Part shown: piece by piece, positions 1-12,100 of the stretch
How positions within the stretch are numbered: the first letter of the stretch is position 1
Layout of the letters: the number at the start of each line of letters is the position of its first letter
Origin: Megalopta genalis
Taxonomy: Eukaryota; Arthropoda; Insecta; Hymenoptera; Halictidae
Assembly (NCBI RefSeq): GCF_051020955.1
Contig: NC_135013.1
Location: 27,927,302-27,991,301, forward strand
Length of the DNA stretch: 64,000 nt
Direction of reading: 5' to 3'
Notes under the pieces: generated by a model
Told to the model about the DNA's origin: nothing
Seen by the model: the letters and a program-made list of their open reading frames with translations, nothing else
Databases searched by the model: none
Made by a program: the position numbers and the translations under genes

Positions 1-160
1 CGGATCGAGGGGGGAAACTTTCTTGTCCACTAACTTCGTGAAATCTCCTTCTGGCCTTATATCCTCTGAAGACGGCCTGTATCATGGTGGCCGCCTCCTC
101 CTCGGATTTGCCGGAGTCCGCGCAATGCTCGCGGTCCCTCGGCATCTTACGTCTCGTCTG
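1..160 (-). CDS. Exon with IQ calmodulin-binding motif, cut by window edge
   Basis: The open minus-strand frame contains MIQAVFRGYKARRRF, a perfect IQxxxRGxxxR motif preceded by an acidic EEEAA stretch. This is the classic Ca2+-independent calmodulin or myosin light-chain binding helix. The acceptor AG is at 162-161; an alternative three bases later (CAGCAG) keeps the frame. Entry phase is 0, matching the phase-0 exit of the exon at 1,874-2,007, so it is probably the next exon of the BTB-BACK gene. A separate same-strand gene cannot be excluded because the 1.7-kb intron between them holds no other evidence. The exon continues past position 1. Confidence 0.6.
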
Positions 161-3100
161 CTGCATCCTCGCGGAAAATATCAGACCCGAGTCGTGTTGC
201 TGGCATCGGCAAACATCCGGCGTGTTCTTCTCTTGTCGGGTCCCGTAATCCAATTTGCTGGCGTTCTGGAAAAAAGCGGAGACGACTCGCGGACTACGGG
301 GACGAAAGTTTCTCACCGAGGGCCGCGTCTTTCGCCTTTACAGCCGTTTCCCCGTTTCCCTTTTCGCCGAAGTTGTATTACCGGCAGATTCGCGAACTGT
401 CGAGGCTGCTCCCACCCGGGCTTCTCGATACCCGATGATTTATGGGCAGCTTTGGCCGATTCCCCGCCGCCGTTGAACCTGCCGTCAAAGGCGACCGTGT
501 TCGCAGCTCGCGCCTTGCTCTGCGCAATAATTCATATTGATGCTTGTACACCGACGTAGACCGGGCTGGAATTAGTCGGGATTCGCTCTCATCTGTCGCT
601 CGATGCGCTCGCGACACCGTGAAAAAAACAACAGAAATGCCCGTTTATGTAAGGCGAAACGTCTCGAGTCTCGACACTTTTGACGTATCCTCTCCGTTTT
701 CACACGATGTGGCGAATTTATGCGGTTTAAAATAGTGCATTATTGCTATGCTTAATTATTGCTAATCGCATGCTTGAATTCAACTATTTGGTAGACAGCA
801 TAAGTATTTGATTCTATTAAAAAATGGGGACATTTAACCATTCTTCGATATTGCATCGTCGAATGAATGAAGTACAATTCGTTGATTTACACCACGAAGA
901 GCATAGCTTGACGAGGTATTATTCAACAAAGAGCGTGCGACGACTTTGAAAAGAATGTTTGAAAATCTAGAAATGTTGTAACAATTTTTAAAGTTCACTC
1001 TTTTCTACGCCTTTCGGGTCGCGAAACATGACTCGAGCCGCGTCGCCTTAAAATTTAAGCACGCATCGAAGAATCATTATGCGAGTTTCTTCGAGACGGA
1101 TCGTAGGCCCTTCAATATCGTTGACTCGCGGCCACGGGATCGGTGTAATCTCAAGGCAAGAGCTTACACGCCGCAAGTGCAGTGCGAACGAATTGGCGGC
1201 CATTGCGCCGGCTCCCGATGCCATTACGCGCACGGATTTCGAGCTGCATAAACTCTGACCTTCGACTACAGCTCCGTGACAATTCTTGGGCGAGATTTAT
1301 TGTTTCCACTTACGAGCAGGCCGCCGCTTACCTCGAGATTTCTCCGAGACGATAAACCCCCTCGTAATAATCCCTGAAAGCAGGCAAAAGCGGAACTCTG
1401 TGAAACGTTCTTTCCGCGCGGATAGTTCACGATCGCGGACGACTCACCCTGCCGACTAATCCGCTCGAAATCCATCCGTGGCGCTCTATGTATACAGTTT
1501 ACCCTGGGAAACTATTGTCCATTTCCGGAATTTGTCACCGCGTCGTCTTCGATACTCGAAAGACGCGCGTTGATTCGTTGTCGTTATCGTTCATTACGTT
1601 TTGGTAATCCGTTAATTCGTTGGTCCGCGAAATGAAACACACACGGTGGCACGAGTGCTTTTGGACATCAGTCTCGACGTTTAATGGGTACATGCGTTAT
1701 ACGAGCTAAATACGATATACAAATGTCTAGACGAGTACGCGATTGGAAGAGAAACCTGTTCGTTCGTCGGATAAAGACAGTTTAGGGGATGCGGCTGGCG
1801 ACGTTCAATGGATCCGTCTGATCTGAGGCTTTTCGGACGCTCTTCGAGGACAGTACGAGCCAGGGTTACTCACCCCTCTGTTTCGTTCCAGGTGGGTCAA
1901 GTACTCGTTCATGAATTTCGGCGGTATCGGCATCCCTGACATCTTGGTCGGCGGGGCTGAGTTCTTCGGGTGCAGCGCCTCGCTATTTTGAACGGCTCCG
2001 CTGTCGCCTGCCGCGTTAATGCTTAATTAATCGAGCGTTTCGCTCGTGTACATTCATATCTTGCATTCAATGAAAACATTTAAAGGAAAGGTATAACGCT
2101 ATTCAAATGTATGCATGTTGTCGTTCATTTGGAAAGATTCTGCGTCAGAGTCGAGCCACCGAACCAGTTGAAAATTCAAATTAATTCTACAATTAGCTCG
2201 TATAACGCATTCTTTTTATAGATATTTAGATTGAGGGATTAAGAACGTACCCGAGCTCTGAGGATGATCGATGACGCCTGTGGGAGACGCGAACGTGTAA
2301 TCGTTGGGCGGCGAGCGGGGCGGAGTGGGTTTTCTGCGAGATTTTCGAGCTTTTAGCTCTGCTATCTTCGTTTTTTGGTATTCCTCGAGGTACAGCAGGA
2401 ATTCTCTGTATGTCACGTAGTTCTATAAACAAAGTTACTCTCTAAATACAAAATAATCGTTCGAAGACAGTCACAAACACTTCGCACGTAACAAACGGTT
2501 AAAGTTAAATACCTTGTCCTCTCCGGCCCAATTGCGATTGGTCGGCTCGCTGAGTCCCAGCAAGTCGATCCAGTGATAGTAATCCTCGGTCTGATTACCG
2601 TACCAATACTTGATGATGACGAAACTGAAAGAATCGATTCGATTCACGTATCACGTCGATTTGAAAATGTTCGAGTCCGCTGGAACAGACTCGTTGCTCG
2701 TTCGAAGCTTACGCTAATCCGTCGTCGACCATCTTCTGCACCTCCGGGTAGGACATCAGCTCCATGAACTCAGGGTTCTCCGGGTTCCTTTTCACGTCCA
2801 CCAATTGCCACGGGGCGATCAGCCCGAACCGGACGCATCTCATCACCTCCAGCATGTGCTTCTTTCTGTCCTCCCAGTCGTGCATCAGCCATCGAACCGC
2901 GGACATCAGGACCTCCATTTCGCTGATGAGGAGTCGCGGGGTTTAGGGTGACGCGGAACGATAGGGAATTCGGGGACGACGTCGAACGAGGTACCTGTTC
3001 ACGCAGATGTAGTTCGACTTCAACAGCAGGCAGAGCTCCTCGATTCTCAGCTCGAGGAAGTCTCTGGTGCTGACGAGCATCAGGAAGAACTTCATGATCC

Positions 3101-6100
3101 TCGGCACCATCAGCTCCATCACGGCTGTGTTCCTGCTCTTCCTGGCCTCTAGGTAGAGCAGGAACGCCGTGTCCTCGGAGAACAGCTCGTCGTTGTCTAT
3201 GAAAGCCCAGCACTGCTCCTCTAATTCTAGGGAACAAAGGGGCGGAGCAGATGTTCGTATTAAAAATAGGTTCGGCCCTAAGATTTCCGTTATACGATTC
3301 GTTTAGCGCGACGATTTTTGGCTACGGCGATGCTTTCTGCTGTCGATGCGCATGTTAGATTCCATTCGCGAGCCCATTTTTTTCGGGAACAGTCGTTTAT
3401 TACGCGCTCGGATGGACGCGAGAGATATAAATTTCGCGGATACAGTGCGAGGGCGGCGCGCGGCGCGCGGATGCGATACATCCCTTATTTTCTTCGGGGT
3501 CTCATATGGTTTATTGAAGTTTCGAGTTGGACAGTGACGTATTCAACGGAACTCAAGCGCGGCGCCATCGAGAGTTCCCCAGCGGAAGCTTATCGCGCCG
3601 CGGAACTTTTCATTCTTTCCCCAGTGAAACGCGGTCGAACTTCTGAAGTGTGCGCGAAAAGGCGTGCACTATATATTATGCAAGACAGTGCCGTTTCAGA
3701 AGACGGATGGCAATGGGAAACGGCACTGGGGCCGCAATGTAAACAGGATCATCGGGCGTAAATCCTTCACATAAATAAAGACAAAGGAGGAGCTACACTC
3801 GCTGGATGTCCGACATCCCTGTTCGCCATCAATCCTTTCATCATCCCCGAAAACGGTTCGCAGCGACGCGAGTCCTTTTTTAAAATCATAATTGCACAAC
3901 CGCGTCGGCTTTAAACGTTTACAATTTCTACAAACCGTGCAAAATTTAAATACATTTGATTCTGTCGTCTTAAAACAGTAAGACGCAGTCGCTGGATTTT
4001 CTTCTAGAGAAAGAATGAAATTTTTCGCTTGGTCCTTCGTTTGGAGATAAATCGATTAAATCATAGAATTTGATGCGAAGAATGTCCGAGGAACAATAAT
4101 AATATCCCGCCGTGCGAATATACAGAATTGTCGTAAAAAAATACGTTGTTTGTTATTTCTGGCTGGAAAGATGTTAGCAGAATGCAAAAGATATTAAAAA
4201 GTCTTGCCTACCTTTAATGCAAAGATATTGAGCAGCGATGAAGATGTCCAAGATGTTGTCCCTCTGCAGAAGGCGGCAGCTCTCGTTCTGCGGGCTGATC
4301 ATCCAATCGTAGATAATGGAGAACGCGTTCGAGGACACGCCGCTCTGTTCCGCAAGCGGTCGAATTATTCGCGAAAAAGGTGGCGCAAAAAATCGGCCGA
4401 GCAACAACGAGACGAGCCGGAGTGCCAGTTTCTATTTTTAATTAGTCGTTTCCTTGACACGTGGCGAGCAAGAGAGCGTCGTTGAACGGGAGGGACGAGC
4501 GCGGACCGACAAAATGGCCGACGTCTCTCGCAGCGACTTTTAAAGGGCGCGGAGCGACGCCCGTCATTCGAGAGCCGCTATTCACCCTTAACTAAAAAGT
4601 GAGTCAAATATAGCCACTGGCGCGGAGGGTGGAAAGGAGTTCAAGGTCGCTTGGCTGCGAGCCCACCGAGCCACCGGTGGAGGACGAGGAACAGAGAGAA
4701 CCAGAAGAACAGGATGCTGACACAAGACGTTCGCGATGCCTGCAAACCCCTGGCTGCTGCTTAGTTGGCCACTCTGATGCACCGGCACACACAGTGCAGC
4801 TCGTAAGTATTCGAACGATAACACGAATTGAGAAAAACGCAAGTTTCTTTCGATGGTAATTGATATGTATGTATCGATTTCTGATCCCGATTAAGAATCA
4901 AGCTGAAATTACGATTCATCGAATTTTTATATCTTTGTGTGATATCGATTTTATAGGTAGCTGCGTTTTGGTCACAGGATATTTCTGGATAATGTCTAGC
5001 AGTTAAGTTTCTTGATGCAACACCTGGCAACAGGATTCTGATTAGACACATTAATACAAAGTTTAATAAATTAATGTTTTTCAAATTAATTGCAGATTTG
5101 CGTCATTCTAAATCTCTCTTTACTTGTGATTCTTCATTTTAGTTTACTTAAAAACCAAGCTCTCCCTTAATTTCCCTTTACAGGCTATTTTACAGTTGTC
5201 TATTCTAACTATACTGTGGATCCATGTGCAAAATAACATGTTTTTAAATCAGTTATAAGAAACGGAAGTTAAAAATGCATTTCTTGTTTTAATAATTCCA
5301 ATAATTTCAGGAGAATGTGCAAACGCTCTTAAATTCTTCTAACGTCTGCACTTAATCGATTCTAGCATAAACGCATAACATTCGTATTCGAATTAAATAA
5401 TTTTATAGTTATATAAGTTTATAAAAAATATATTAATGTGCCTGGTATAATGCTTTGTACCAGAGGTTCTGCTTTCCAAGCGATAATCTAAAAAACTCTG
5501 CAGATTCACATTTGATTCTAGCATAAACGCATAACATTCGTATTTTAATCAAATAATTTTATAGTTATATAAGTTTATAAAAAATGTATTAATGTGCCTG
5601 GTATCATGCTTTGTACCAGAGGTTCTGCTTTCCAAGCGATAATCTAAAAATCTCTACAGATCCAAATTTGATTCCGTACGCACCAATGTATCATGTAAAT
5701 CAGCTTTGGCGAGTACCTAATGGAACGAAGAAGCCCGCAAAGCGAATCAGCAAACTTTCCTGCAGAACAGCCTAGTTGCTCGGAGCAGCCCGACTAAATT
5801 CGCGTCGTCGCCGAAGAATACCACGCGGTGGGATCACCGCGGAATGTCAGCAGTCCCGAGAGCCGCAAGGGTGACACAATGGTGTAGGAATTCCGACCGA
5901 GATCAAACGCGGGTCTCGCAGAATCTGATCAGATCGCCGCCCACTCTATCAGACAAATGGCTCTGTGAAGAGGGAAGAGGAATCGAGCGGAAGAACTCGT
6001 CGAAGCAAGGGGTGGGGGGTTGCAGGATGGTGCGAGGACCGCGGAGGATGAACGGCGGAGCTGGTTGATCGAACACGGACGATGGATACGTGTTCTGGGA

Positions 6101-9100
6101 GAAGGAAAGCGGCGGCTAGAAAATCGGATCGCGCGAACAAAGGGACTTTATTCGACTGCAGGTTTCGCAGACCGATAACGCCGTAATAGATCTTGTCCGC
6201 GACGGCGCACGAGCCGCGCGAACCTCGCCCCTCCGTCCCTCTCGTCCGCCGGGAAACCCGAGGCACGAGCATCGTTTCCCACTTTTCCCCATATAATAAA
6301 TCGTTCGATAGCAGTCCGCGGGCGGGGAGAGAGTGACGCGATTAAACTTATCGACGAAAGGAGAGCCGTGGCCACGACTCGTTTAACGGAGTTCGTTAAG
6401 GGATGAAGATCGATGGCGGACGAGTGCCGGTGAAGGGAGGCCCGTTAATGCACAACCCCGTTTCGCTCTTTTCGAATAAACGATACGTCCGAAGAAATAT
6501 CACGGGCTTCGCTGCGACGCCGTTGCCCGGCGACCAGGTCAACTGGAAGATGGAAATGGCAAATGATCGAAGTAATTACGCCATTTTTGTTCGCCTGATG
6601 GATGTTCTTCGACGCGGCCGCGGGTAATCAAGGGAAAAGGGGTCGGTTTTGCGGGGACCTCCTCCTCGGAAGATTAATTTCTTTCGAGGCTCGTCGAGAT
6701 CCTCCTTTTTTTCGGGGAATTAAAGTTTTACATCGCCCCGTTCGCGGCGATTGTTTGGGCAAACGATCGGGCAGGGGGTTGAAAAATGCTTCGGGATTTC
6801 TTAAAAAGCGCGCTCTTCGTTCGTTATTTCCGTCTTTGTTAGGAAGTTGGATATTTTTCAGTCCTTCGTTCGATTCTTCGCTCGATGATTTTCTATTGCA
6901 ATACTTTCAAATGGATCGTTCATTGTTTCCCTTTTAACACTAAACCTTCCTAAATGTTTATTACGACGCGTGCTTGGTTCATGAAATTCATTCAAATATT
7001 TTCATCGAACGGTCTTTATTTTTACCGGCTTAGTAGGTTTAGCGTCAACGTTGAACATTTACGTACACAGCTTTCAGAATTTAGACTCGACATGCGCCGA
7101 CATTTCTCACAATATTTCGGACAGAATCTGCTCGATGTAAATGTTACTCATCCCAATCGAATCGAAAGGAAATCCAATTGTCCAGTTGTGGACGTTTGAC
7201 CATCGACGTGAACGCACAGAGGCTGGTAACTTTTCTTCTGCGGCAATTTACTAGCACCGAAGCGGTTCTAATCAACGCCGTAAGTATTCATAGGGTAAAA
7301 GGTTAACGTTCCCGAACCATCGTATTAATTCCGAGCATCGCGAAGTCGTTTACGTAGCGCACTTCCGTAAACGAAGTTTATCGCGAAAGAAACGACGGTG
7401 GTTGTTTGACCTAACACACGGCCCGACGTGCTTCTGCTCGTCCGTGGCAAGGCGCGGCGTTAACATCCGATAACTCACCCCGGTCAAGTCGATCTCCTTG
7501 CAATTCTTCTCGTCGAAGAAGACGCTGTAGCTCTGCAGCACGAGCAAGTGGCAGTGGAACTCGTCCTGATCGATCCGCACAATGCAATCGGCGTTCCTTG
7601 AAAGATCGATAGAGGAAATTTAGCCCGCGTGATCCGCTCCTACCCCCGGCCTACCGTTCACCCCCGCAACATTGTTTCATCGAGCGGACACGGGTATAAG
7701 CTTACTTGTAATTTGTGATACGCCTGGCCAACTCCTGATACAAGTCGGTCTTCTCCGGGAGAATTATGTTATCCCAATCGATTGGCTGCTCACCCGTAAA
7801 TCCGAGTCTGCTCGAAATTACGCCGATCAAACGTTATTGGGGGAAACGCCGGTGGAAATCGCCTCGGCGAGCCAGTTCGCTTTTCCTTTTATCGGCGAGC
7901 GAACGACCCCGGGTCGATACAATTTCATGGAGATACGCGAAAGTAAATGTTTCGCGCGCCTGTTTTTCCTTCTTTTTTTTCTCTCTCCATCCCTTCGTCT
8001 TTCTCCTCCTCCTCCTACTACTACTTTTTTTTGTGCCCCCAAGCGAAACTACACCGACCGAGTTTCTGATGTTTTTATGGCGAGATACTCACGCGGACAG
8101 CGGCACCTCTTGCAGCAATGGCCCATCGTAAGATGTGGACGGGACCGTTTGCTGTTTTTGCTCGTCCGATTGTGCCAGCTTCACTTTGAACTGGTGCATC
8201 ACGGGTCGCTGCGTGTCCTCCATCTGCAATGGGTTCCTTTGTCTCTGCACGCAAATGAAATCTGTATTTTACGAGAACATTTCACGCATTTCGCCGAACT
8301 TCGACACTAAACGTGCCGAGGCTTTAAAATGATTTTTATTTGTTGTTTTACAGAAATTGCAGATTTCATTGAGTTACGCAATTTTTGTGATAGCCTGTGC
8401 TTGAGTGTAAATATACAGCGTGTCCCAAAAATGTTTCGCAATCCGGAAATGGCGGGTTCCTCGGATCATTTGAAGCAACTTGTTCCTTTACAAAAATGTC
8501 CTCCGAGGCACCGTTAACGAGTTATTAACGAAAAACAGTGACCAATAAGAATCGAGTACGGCTGACGCGATGCCCAGTCAACCAGCGCACGAAGCCCAGT
8601 TCCGCTCATTGGCTTGGTTGCCTCGCGCCAGCTGAGCTCACCTCGTGTCAGCTGAGCTCGCCTCTCATTTGGTCACTGTTTTTCGTTAATAATTAGTAAA
8701 CGAAGCCTTGGAGAAAATTTTCGCAAAGGAAAAAGTTGCTTCAAATGACCTGAGGAACTCGCCACTTTCGGATTGCGGGACATTTTTGGGATGAATATTT
8801 ATATTGATGAATTTCCAATGGACAACAGAGCTCTACAATCTCAATAATTATAAAAAAAATATGTGAAATCGATTAGTCTGACCGATAGGTTTAGCATAAA
8901 AGAATCCTCTGACGACCTAACTTAACATTATGACTGCCAAACCGACCATACATGGATAACCGAATTATTTGCTCAGATCTAAAACTGAATTTATACTCTA
9001 ATCTAGTATATCGTCCTAATTTGATTAGGTTCCACCAAATATAAGAATGTTGAAATTTCGATGTCGTGTAACTTTGCAATTTTCATTCGACGAAACAAAA

Positions 9101-12100
9101 GACTTGAACTTTAGACAATTTTTGAGCTGGTTGGCGTGAGTGTTGAAAAGTCGTTCGCTGGTCGAACACGATCAAAAATGTTTCCACGAAAATTGTTCGA
9201 TTGAGATAACAGCATGAGGAACATGCCGGTGCTTAAACATTCGATCAAAGAGCATGGCGGCTTCAAGGGAGCGGTCGATCAAGAGGTATTAGAGAACGGA
9301 AGCGTTGACCATCGACGCCGGAGTTACCTGCGATTGATTGATCATCGAGGACGAGACACCGGCTGGAAGATCGACGAGCCTGTGCCGCGTGGAGGATTCG
9401 GAAACGCATCCGACAGCCTCGTTTCCGGGTCTATTCAGCTCGGCCTTGACGTTCACCTGGGTGTGCTGCGGATCGGCGACCAGGACGCTGACTTTCTTCG
9501 ACTCGAATACCACCTAGAACGACTACGCGTCTGCCTTGAGGCCAACATTCCAAGAATTCGATGATCCCGGCAGGTTCGGAGGACCCATTCGATCGTTTAC
9601 CTGATTCGGTACGATCTTCAGGTTGCCGCTGGGCGTCGACTGAAACGGGAACACCCGATTCGAGCCGTCGCCACCGTCGTTCACGCTGATGAATGCACGG
9701 TTATCGCCTCGTTCCTGCGGACACGCGTGCATCTGATGCATCAGGTACGCCAAGTTAGGGTAGACGGTTTTGTTTCTCCGCGGTTTGTCGTCGCCTTTTC
9801 CTAAGCTGCGAAGTGCCGACAGAATCGTAAACCGGATCTGTTAAAAGTTCGTTCCAGTTCGACGACAGTCGACGCCGCGTTTTGCTTTAGAACGTTAGGT
9901 TAATTATAAATCTGTGGTGGTTAGTAGGACGGTCGTCATAAGATATAGCCGAGCGCAATCGGGTTGAATTTAGAGCTCGTTATACGCCCCGGGCAATAAC
10001 TGATTAATGCCACTGTCGGGCACTATCAAACGCCAGGGCTGATGACTATCGAGCGCCTATAATTAACAGCTATCAACCTCTCTAATTAGAGACACTTCGA
10101 TTTTACGGCGGGCCTCGTGATTCGCCGGGAAATAAACACTATTTGACTCGCGATAAACGGTAACACTCGGTATCAAACGCTGTTAAGTTGCGCGAGTCTC
10201 GCTGTTTATGGTTCGATAGTTCTCTGTATCAAACGGAGGCACTATTATGTCATGCAAATTCAGATATGATCACTTTTGATGTGTTCTTTAAAGCAGCACA
10301 AGTCGGGATATCGTTTGCAATTGCATAGTTCCTGGTTTAAAATATAAGAAACTTTGAAACGAATTCAAATGAAACCAGGAGGTTCCTTCTAGCGGATTAA
10401 TACTGAATCTACCATAATTTCAAGACTGTTGACACAATAAAGATTTGTCCTTAATCGAAATTTCATAATTCTACTCTACGTTGCGGCGATGAAAGTGGCG
10501 AAATGTCGACAATCTTTTCATTCTTACGAAGCAACGCACATCTGTCGCTTTGAATACTCGATGGGTTTAGCGTTGAAAGCATTAATATTATCGCCGAAAA
10601 TGCGCAAAAATCGGTCTCCGAAACTTGCAGCGTGTTACCTGAAGCGGGCCATTAGCTTCGAGACGGCATTATTCAAGGGACGACATCGTTCCCCGCGCGT
10701 TTTATCGATCAGCCGGTGCTTATCGGATCTCCGGGCCTGATCAGGATCATCCGAGTCGTCCTCTTGACAAGAAGCGGAGCTCGACCTAATCAAATTTTTC
10801 GCAGACTTGGCCGAATATCTGGTCGGATCGGGTCTCCGTTCCTGCGCCTCTTTGCCCGTGACACGGCGGCGATCCTTGGACAAGGAGCCGGCCTCGGCCC
10901 TCTCCCGATAAATGTGCGCGAGTGGTCCACGCCGCCTCGATAAACGCCGACGACGTCTCAAAGTAGCTTGTCCTCGGTCGATCGGATACACGGGGCCCCG
11001 CTCCGCCGAGCTCGATCTGCGAGAAACGGAACAATCGGATTTCTCGTTGCGGAAATTCGATGAAATTTTTACGCAACAAGAAACCCCCGGCCCGTCCGGA
11101 TCGATGATAACACCGGGCGGGAATGCCTTCGAAACTTCCGATTTAATTGGTTTTGGGAATATAGATTCCTCGGCGGGAAGTCTGCCGGGCGTTTTCCGTC
11201 TGCTGGACAGAAACTTCCGAGCCGGGAAATATTGATTTTACACGAAGAAAAGTACCGGGGCTACGAGGAAACTCGAGGCTACCAATCAACGAGCTACGGG
11301 GGGGGGGGGGCACGTCGAAATTTCTCGGATACAAAATTCGGCCGGCTAATTAAGCAGCTGTTTTGCCAGCTTGTCAGTCGGGAGAACGAGTTAACTCGTT
11401 CATTCGATCGGCGCAGTATTGTTCCACGCTGTAACTTGTTACAGCAGCGTTATACAGACTTTAAGAGACCAATTTCCGGAAGTTGGGAACATGTGCTTTG
11501 TACATTCTAGCAAGTGTTTCCTCGGGTTTTAAATTAACTGCGGAACTCGTTAAACTGCCGGTAAATACTTGCAGCACTGACATCGAGTTTGTTATAACTA
11601 GACTGATTTTTATGCAAAATAAGAATTTGTCGAGCATCATCTGTATTCCCGAATACAGAAGCTGCGTAAAAATATTCTTTATTTCGTTAACGATTTCAAT
11701 AATTTGGAATTAGTAGAAGTACCGTTGTATTCTCAAATTTTGTTATCTTTTCATCGTTTAAAATTTTACGCAGCGAATTTTGTGATAAATGCACAAAATT
11801 CACGGTCTAGTTACCGCGAATAATTTAATCAAGTATTTCCCGGTGTCCTAACGTGGCTGTTAGAGAATTATAATTTGCATGGACCTTTCACGAGCTTCGT
11901 TCAAAATGGCACCGTGGCACGAGAACGACGACTATTAAATAATTTCTCGAGCAAAATTTCGCCGCGAAAGGAGGAAGAAGGTGGTCAGCTCGACCAGGAA
12001 TGACCCGGTTACGATTGAAGACGTAGGGGCCGATCGATCGCGATTCACCTGTCCTGGTGCACGTTCTCGATCAGCGATTGGCTGGCATCGTGAGCGACGG

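Larger units (their letters stand above)
4345..7478 (-). other. Intron (3.1 kb) inside the BTB domain
   Basis: It contains a 156-bp tandem duplication (5,358-5,669), a small TIR element (6,932-7,049) and possible antisense splice donors at 4,803 and 7,271 discussed in the findings. No minus-strand coding exon is needed here, because the flanking exons join in phase. Confidence 0.6.

Noticed and set aside
9806..9837. Alternative acceptor at 9,839-9,838 extending the BTB-gene exon
   Set aside because: It would enter in phase 0 and does not fit the upstream exon, which exits in phase 2; the site at 9,807-9,806 fits. It could still be used in a minor isoform.
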